A DNA stretch of 64,000 nt. Source: JANQGH01 sp039177555 (GTDB lineage: Bacteria > Pseudomonadota > Alphaproteobacteria > DSM-16000 > Inquilinaceae). The stretch lies in the NCBI GenBank assembly GCA_039177555.1, contig JBCDFV010000014.1, positions 29,195-93,194 on the forward strand. Direction: 5' to 3'. The notes beneath the pieces were generated by a model. That model was not told the origin of the DNA. It ran no database searches and saw nothing but the letters and a program-made list of their open reading frames with translations. Shown here one piece after another: positions 59,315 through 64,000 of the stretch; position 1 is the stretch's first letter, and every line of letters begins with the position of its first letter. The translations under genes and the position numbers were made by a program.

Positions 59315-60215
59315 TATACAGACACTTGACTTGAACCTTCTTAAGGTCTTCGAGGCGCTGGCGGAGGAGCGCAGCGTGACCCGCGCTGGCGAGCGTCTCG
59401 ACCTCACACAGTCTTCGGTCTCCAATGCCTTGGCGCGTCTGCGATCGGTTTTCGCCGACGATCTCTTCGTTCGTACCCCAGCCGGCATGGTGCCGACACC
59501 TCGGGCAATGCGCTTGGAGGCGCCAATTCGGCAGTCCCTGGCTGAGCTAAGAACCGCTATGGCCGACCCTGCGGCCTTCGACCTGGGATCGGCCACCGGC
59601 CGGGTCCGCATCTCGACCTCCGATCTGCTGGAAGTGCAGGTCTTGCCCGTCCTGATGCGCGTCTTGGATCGGTCCGCGCCCAACGTGGGACTGCAGGTCT
59701 TCAGCCTCGACAAACGTCTTGTCTATCGAGACCTGGAGGCCGACCGCGTTGACCTGGCCCTCACGGTAGCATTCGAAGGATCGGACGAGTTTTTGACTGC
59801 ACCGCTTATGCGCGATCGCTTCATCTGTATCGGCCGTCAGGGCCATCCGGCTTTTGAACACGGCTTAACGGTTGAGCGGTTTCTTGCTTATCCACATGTG
59901 CTGGTTTCGCTGAAGGCAGACAGTGTCGGCGCCGTGGACGGGGCCCTTTCAAGGCTCGGCCTGTCGCGGCGGGTCGCCGCGACGGTTGGTCATTTCCTGT
60001 CAGTGCCCGACATTCTGGCGGCAACGGACTACCTCGCCGCGGTTCCGGCGACAAGCCGAGCGGCACTTACCGCATCCGGAGCCTGCCAGTGGACCGAACT
60101 GCCATTCGACGTCCCTGACTGGACGGTCGAAATGATCTGGACCAAGCGCGCCGACGAGGATCCGCTTCAGGCCTGGGCGCGCAAGCAGCTGTTTGACCTG
60201 ACGGCAAACGTCTAA
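59310..60215 (+). CDS. LysR-family transcriptional regulator, paralogue 3
   Basis: The 301-residue protein has a DNA-binding domain almost identical to those of copies 1 and 2 (LDLNLLKVFEALAEERSVTR, then LDLTQSSVSNALARLRSVFA and DDLFVRTPAGMVPTP). The effector domain is diverged but shares the FICIGRQGHPAFEHGLT block. The start is GTG 59310 within the leader shared with copy 1. No divergent catabolic gene is present; the RHH gene lies upstream on the other strand. Confidence 0.93.
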   Translation: MNIQTLDLNLLKVFEALAEERSVTRAGERLDLTQSSVSNALARLRSVFADDLFVRTPAGMVPTPRAMRLEAPIRQSLAELRTAMADPAAFDLGSATGRVRISTSDLLEVQVLPVLMRVLDRSAPNVGLQVFSLDKRLVYRDLEADRVDLALTVAFEGSDEFLTAPLMRDRFICIGRQGHPAFEHGLTVERFLAYPHVLVSLKADSVGAVDGALSRLGLSRRVAATVGHFLSVPDILAATDYLAAVPATSRAALTASGACQWTELPFDVPDWTVEMIWTKRADEDPLQAWARKQLFDLTANV

Positions 60216-60234
60216 CAGCCGCAACTGTCTCGCC

Positions 60235-60266
60235 GGCTGGTCGCCGGCCTTCGGCCGCAGCCAGCC
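60235..60266. terminator. Strong hairpin between convergent lysR and chaC genes
   Basis: An outer 6-bp stem (GGCTGG / CCAGCC) encloses an inner stem (CGGCC / GGCCG, loop TTC) in the 63-bp gap between convergent stops. It is likely a bidirectional terminator, though without T-runs. Confidence 0.45.
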
Positions 60267-60278
60267 CGTCTCGGATAC

Positions 60279-60884
60279 CTACGGCTGCACCATGCGTGCG
60301 CGCACCAACTCAGCCAGATCATGCAGCGTGTGGTCGCGCAGGCCCAGCGTGTCCAGATGCGCCACGGTGCTGAAGAGATAATCGGGGTTGGCGCCGGATT
60401 GGCCGACGCCCTGCAAGATCAGGTTGGCCATGAACGCCGGATCGCGCCCGGCGCAGTACTGTCGATGAGCCGGGTTCGCGACGAACGTGCCGGCGGCAAC
60501 CGATCTGCCACCGATTCGAACCCGCGCCATGATCGGCTGGTACACACCGCTGATCATCTCGCGATGCCACAGATACTCCGTCACCTCGGCAACCTTGTCC
60601 GCCGCAACGCGAAAAGCCATGCCGTGGCACGAGCCGCCGCGATCAAGGCCCAGCACCAGCCCCGGCCGTTCCGGCGTGCCGCGATGACGAAACGAGTAGA
60701 TGCACAAACGACGGTGATAGCCGAACAGCCGTGCCTCGGCCTTTTCGACAAAATCGAAACCCGGCTTCCACATCAGGGAACCGTACCCGAACACCCACAG
60801 CTCGCGCCCGGGCGGCACGAAGTATTTAACCGGCGGAGTGGGATCGACGGCAGGCGCCGCGTCGGGCAACGCTTGGATGGTCAC
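60279..60884 (-). CDS. chaC: ChaC-like gamma-glutamylcyclotransferase
   Basis: The 201-residue protein has the GGCT fold of ChaC: the substrate-binding loop VFGYGSLMWKPGFDF, HRRLCIYSFRHRGTPERPGL and the catalytic Glu in LWHREMISGVYQP. ChaC enzymes release 5-oxoproline from gamma-glutamyl peptides such as glutathione. Its start overlaps the tyrA stop (ATGA), so it is the last gene of the aromatic operon, an order seen in other Alphaproteobacteria. Confidence 0.9.
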   Translation of the reverse strand: MTIQALPDAAPAVDPTPPVKYFVPPGRELWVFGYGSLMWKPGFDFVEKAEARLFGYHRRLCIYSFRHRGTPERPGLVLGLDRGGSCHGMAFRVAADKVAEVTEYLWHREMISGVYQPIMARVRIGGRSVAAGTFVANPAHRQYCAGRDPAFMANLILQGVGQSGANPDYLFSTVAHLDTLGLRDHTLHDLAELVRARMVQP

Positions 60885-61807
60885 GGTTGCTCGTCGGTTT
60901 CGGCCGGCGGTGCCGGCATGTCGTCTTGCTTCGCCTCGATGACGCCGCGGCGGATTGCCCGGGTTTCTGCGAACCGGTGCTCCAAAACGTCGCCCTGGCC
61001 ACGCCGAATGGCGCGCTGCATCGCCGTCAGGTCTTCAGTGAAGCGCTGGATGATCTCCAACGTCGCGTCCTTGTTGTTCAAGAACACATCGCGCCACATC
61101 ACCGGATCGGACGCCGCAATGCGGGTGAAGTCGCGAAAGCCGGACGCCGCGAAGCGAATGACATCGCCCTTGATATCCTCCGCCAGATCAACCGCGGTGC
61201 CGACGATGGTGAAGGCGATGAGATGCGGCAGATGCGACGTGATGGCCAAGACCTTGTCGTGGCGGTCGGCCGCCATGATCTCGACCATCGCACCCATGGC
61301 CCGCCAGAACCCGCCCAGCCGGTCGACCGCGTCGAGATCCGCGCCTTCGGGCGGCGTCAGGATGACATAGCGGCCGCTGAACAGCTCCGCAAAGCCGGCT
61401 TCCGGCCCCGAATGCTCGGTGCCGGCAAGCGGGTGGCCGGGCACCAGATGGACGCCTTCCGGGATCAGCGGTTGCAAGTCACGCAACACGCAGCCCTTGA
61501 CCGAGCCGACATCGCTCAACACCGCACCGGCCTCCAGCGCCGGCGCGATCTCCGCGCCCAAGGCCTGATAGGTGCCGACGGGCGAACAGAGGATGACGCA
61601 ATCCGCACCCGCGACGGCCTCGGCCGCCGTTTCCGTCGTGCGATCGACAAAACCCAGCCTTTCAGCGGCCACCCTGGTTTCCGCACTGCGCGCATGGCCA
61701 ACGACCTCGCCGACCAGCGACGCCGATTTGCACGCGCGGGCGATCGACGAGCCGATCAGGCCAAGGCCGATCAGCGCCAGGCGCTTAAAATGCGGCGGTT
61801 CAGTCAT
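60881..61807 (-). CDS. tyrA: Prephenate/arogenate dehydrogenase
   Basis: The 308-residue protein has an NAD(P)-binding start LALIGLGLIGSSIARACKSA, then ADCVILCSPVGTYQAL and LSDVGSVKG, the substrate-binding HLVPGHPLAGTEHSGPEAGF and the SHLPHLIAFTIV helix of TyrA/TyrC-type dehydrogenases. It converts prephenate (or arogenate) towards tyrosine. It sits 7 nt after hisC. Confidence 0.93.
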   Translation of the reverse strand: MTEPPHFKRLALIGLGLIGSSIARACKSASLVGEVVGHARSAETRVAAERLGFVDRTTETAAEAVAGADCVILCSPVGTYQALGAEIAPALEAGAVLSDVGSVKGCVLRDLQPLIPEGVHLVPGHPLAGTEHSGPEAGFAELFSGRYVILTPPEGADLDAVDRLGGFWRAMGAMVEIMAADRHDKVLAITSHLPHLIAFTIVGTAVDLAEDIKGDVIRFAASGFRDFTRIAASDPVMWRDVFLNNKDATLEIIQRFTEDLTAMQRAIRRGQGDVLEHRFAETRAIRRGVIEAKQDDMPAPPAETDEQP

Positions 61808-61814
61808 TTCGGGC

Positions 61815-62912
61815 TTATGTCAGATAGTCGGCCAGCGAGTCGACAAGAACCCGCATCTCGTCCTCTGTCCCCACCGAAATGCGCAGGCAGGTTGGCAACC
61901 CATAGGCGCCCATCTGGCGAACCAAGATACCGTCCGCCTTCAGATGCTGGCGCGCGCTCTCCGCATCCTTGCCCTCCAGACCGGCAAAATCGACCAGCAG
62001 GAAGTTCGTGATGGTCGGATACACGGTGAGCCCAAGGGCGATCAGCCGCTCCGCCGCCCAGTCGCGCCAGATCGTATTGTGGGTTCGGCTGGCGTCCTGA
62101 AACGCGATGTCATCCAAGGCCGCGAGCGCCGCCGCCTGGGCCGCCGAGTTGACATTGAACGGACCGCGAATCCGGTTCAGCACGTCGGCAACAGCGGCCG
62201 GACAGTAGGCCCACCCCAGTCGAAGGCCGCCCAACGCGAACATCTTCGAAAAGGTCCTGATCATGACGACATTGTCGCAGCGATCGACCAGTTCGATGCC
62301 GCTGGAATAGTCGTTGCGCAGAACATATTCGGCATAAGCCGCGTCGATCACCAGCACGACACCCTCGGGCAGACCGGCCTGCAGGCGCTCGACCTCCTGG
62401 ACTGTCAGGTAGCTGCCGGTCGGGTTGTTCGGGTTGGCGACGAACACCAGCTTCGTCCGGTCGGTGACGGCGGCCAGAAGCGCATCGACATCGGCACGCA
62501 GGTCCTGTTCCGGCGCCTTGATCGGCCGCGCGCCGACCGCCTGTGCCGCCAGCGCGTACATCAAAAAGCCATGCTGGCTGTATAGAACCTCGTCACCCTG
62601 CCCGGCATAGGCACCGACCAGCAGGCTGATCAACTCATCAGAGCCCGCGCCGCAAACGATCCGCTCAGGATCGATGCCGTGATGGCGGCCGAGCGCTTGG
62701 CGCAGCGCCGTCGAACCACCGTCCGGATAGCGGAAAATCTCGCCGGCGTGGTTGTGGAAGGCGGCGATGGCGGCCGCGCTTGGGCCCAGCGCCCCCTCGT
62801 TGGACGCCAGCCGGATCACGTGGCCCAGCTTGGCGTTCGCTACCGCCTCGGCCTCGCCGCCGACATAGGGCGAGATGTTCATGATCCCCGGCTGGGGTTT
62901 GGGCGTGCTCAT
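61815..62912 (-). CDS. hisC: Histidinol-phosphate/aromatic aminotransferase
   Basis: The 365-residue class I/II PLP aminotransferase has LASNEGALGPSAAAIAAF, GAGSDELISLLVGAY, VFVANPNNPTGSYL, DAAYAEYVL and the Schiff-base lysine in RTFSKMFALGGLRLGW. Its place between chorismate mutase and tyrA suggests it works mainly in aromatic amino acid transamination, though the family also performs the histidinol-phosphate step. Confidence 0.9.
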   Translation of the reverse strand: MSTPKPQPGIMNISPYVGGEAEAVANAKLGHVIRLASNEGALGPSAAAIAAFHNHAGEIFRYPDGGSTALRQALGRHHGIDPERIVCGAGSDELISLLVGAYAGQGDEVLYSQHGFLMYALAAQAVGARPIKAPEQDLRADVDALLAAVTDRTKLVFVANPNNPTGSYLTVQEVERLQAGLPEGVVLVIDAAYAEYVLRNDYSSGIELVDRCDNVVMIRTFSKMFALGGLRLGWAYCPAAVADVLNRIRGPFNVNSAAQAAALAALDDIAFQDASRTHNTIWRDWAAERLIALGLTVYPTITNFLLVDFAGLEGKDAESARQHLKADGILVRQMGAYGLPTCLRISVGTEDEMRVLVDSLADYLT

Positions 62913-62915
62913 CGC

Positions 62916-63773
62916 TCAGCGCTCCCGCCGCATCTGAACGGCAAAGCCGCCGATGCTCTGGGCCCGAATGAGGTCCGAGCCCAGCGACAGGGACAGCTGA
63001 TGCAAGCGCTCATCATCGTTGGCGACATAGTCGTCTATCTCGAACAGTTGCATGGTGTGGGAGAGGTTGCCTTCCGCATCCCAGCTCCAGAAATTGACCG
63101 GTTGAAGGCCGACACCTTCCAACAGCTCGCGCAGGCGGCCCCGGCTGACATCGGCCGCAAGTTCGATGGCCAGCAGCGTTCGATCGTCGCCGGTCTTCGA
63201 ATGCCGATGGCGCGCGACCATCAGGGCGCCGGCCTCCGTCGGGTCTAAAGACGCCAGGGCGGGCAACGCGGCAACGACGCGCAGAGGATCGTCATCCCGG
63301 GTCAGCAGCGGCAGCCACCACGGCTCCGACGGCGCGGATTCCGGCCAGGGTACCACGCCGATGCCGGCGCTGCCGTCAGCCAGGGCCCGGACCGTCTGGT
63401 TGGGCAGGCCCGTCGCCAGATAGGTCACCGCGCCGCCGAAATGGTCGCGCGCCAGGTCCCAAAGCGGGTCGTTGGCGTCCTCGATCGACACGGCAACCGT
63501 TATCGGCTGCCGCTGAACGGCACACCCGACGACCATCTCGCGCCAAATGCGAAAAACGGTGATCAGCGGCAGGTCGCCGCGATGGCGATCGATCAAGCGC
63601 CTCAACAGGGCGGCCTCGCGCGCCGGACGGATCGGCAGCGCGAGGTTCCGCTCCGACGCGGCGATTTCCGCCGCGATCCGGCTGCGGTCCATCAGAAGAT
63701 CGTGGATCTGGGTGTCGATCTGATCGATCTCTTGTTGGAGCGCGGTCAAATCGGTTCGAACGTCGGAGGTCAT
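62916..63773 (-). CDS. Chorismate mutase with C-terminal ACT/PDT-like region
   Basis: The 285-residue protein starts with an AroQ-type chorismate mutase helix bundle (LTALQQEIDQIDTQIHDLLM, then RSRIAAEIAA and RPAREAALLRRLI). The rest resembles a prephenate-dehydratase-like or regulatory region and ends in an ACT-like stretch (LLAIELAADVSRGRLRELLE, then VNFWSWDAEGN). A complete dehydratase active site (T-R-F) is not apparent, so dehydratase activity is not claimed. It is first in a four-gene operon; hisC begins 3 nt after its stop. Confidence 0.85.
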   Translation of the reverse strand: MTSDVRTDLTALQQEIDQIDTQIHDLLMDRSRIAAEIAASERNLALPIRPAREAALLRRLIDRHRGDLPLITVFRIWREMVVGCAVQRQPITVAVSIEDANDPLWDLARDHFGGAVTYLATGLPNQTVRALADGSAGIGVVPWPESAPSEPWWLPLLTRDDDPLRVVAALPALASLDPTEAGALMVARHRHSKTGDDRTLLAIELAADVSRGRLRELLEGVGLQPVNFWSWDAEGNLSHTMQLFEIDDYVANDDERLHQLSLSLGSDLIRAQSIGGFAVQMRRER

Positions 63774-64000
63774 CTGTGTCAGGGGTTTCGGCGCGGGCGC
63801 CTAGCAATACCGGTCGGCAACCCCAAAATCAAACAAAACCTGGGCGTTAGCGCCTGCGCGTCTGCAATGCGCGGTCAGGCCGCAACCCAGCCTTGCCGCC
63901 GCTTTGGCGCTGCTTTGGCGTTGACACTGGGCATAGGCTTGCGCAACGTGCGCAGCCCCGCGCCAGAGAGGTCTTAACCAAGGTATGGGCCTGGAAAACA
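63774..64000. other. Right-edge region upstream of the aromatic operon
   Basis: No complete gene is visible. It must hold the promoter of the minus-strand chorismate mutase operon. A TTGACA at 63921 has no good -10 at normal distance. ATG 63985, preceded by AAGG, could begin a plus-strand gene running off the edge, but only five codons are seen. Confidence 0.35.

Overview
The window looks like chromosomal DNA of a high-GC alphaproteobacterium, probably a marine Rhodospirillales-like lineage. This rests on gene content and order: argH, a small LptM-type lipoprotein, lysA, a TIGR02302 protein, a zinc-ribbon/DUF3426 protein, ftsEX, ydcF and plsC in a row; Coq7; DUF2852; a B12-dependent class II ribonucleotide reductase; and a chorismate mutase-hisC-tyrA-chaC operon. 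No rRNA, phage, insertion sequence or CRISPR array was seen. One tRNA gene, tRNA-Leu(CAA), is present.

Layout. 0.2-4.6 kb: a tightly packed set of a stand-alone primase-polymerase domain protein, a GT2-GT4 fused glycosyltransferase and a GT32-Anp1 fused glycosyltransferase. 4.8-12.2 kb: secreted hydrolases, an AT-rich HAD phosphatase that looks acquired, a DUF3095 protein, a lytic transglycosylase, a phytase-like esterase and a DUF3179 protein. 12.2-24.6 kb: mostly housekeeping (PBP4-type carboxypeptidase, cysteine synthase, tRNA-Leu, YqaA, DsbB, Coq7, HNH nuclease, esterase, GluQ-RS, Nudix, cobalamin adenosyltransferase, 3-hydroxybutyryl-CoA dehydrogenase). 24.8-28 kb: DUF2852, a degenerate adenylate-cyclase-like membrane protein that overlaps a convergent gene by 126 bp, YtoQ and TlpA. 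28-40.7 kb: the conserved argH-to-nrdJ block. 40.7-45 kb: a 1230-residue secreted RTX nuclease with a HlyU-family gene just upstream.

47.4-53 kb is a sugar-uptake locus: two ABC permeases and a binding protein, divergent from a LacI-type repressor and a cytoplasmic GH32-like glycosidase. Two near-identical 18-bp operators lie in the divergent region, and no ATPase gene is present. 53.1-60.2 kb is an accessory regulatory stretch: PPK2, an exported haloalkane dehalogenase, a TetR regulator flanked by two inverted copies of one operator, an atypical SDR lacking the YxxxK pair, three tandem paralogous LysR regulators (two with the same 48-bp leader) and a ribbon-helix-helix protein. 60.3-63.8 kb is the tyrosine/phenylalanine branch operon.

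Functional links: the PduO-type adenosyltransferase at 22 kb makes the cofactor needed by the class II ribonucleotide reductase at 37 kb. DsbB and TlpA serve envelope thiol chemistry. FtsEX, PBP4 and the lytic transglycosylase act on peptidoglycan. The most unusual items are the PrimPol/glycosyltransferase cluster with its fungal-type GT32-Anp1 fusion, the degenerate cyclase, and the two sets of regulator sites readable directly in the DNA. All family names come from reading the sequence by eye; no database search was run.
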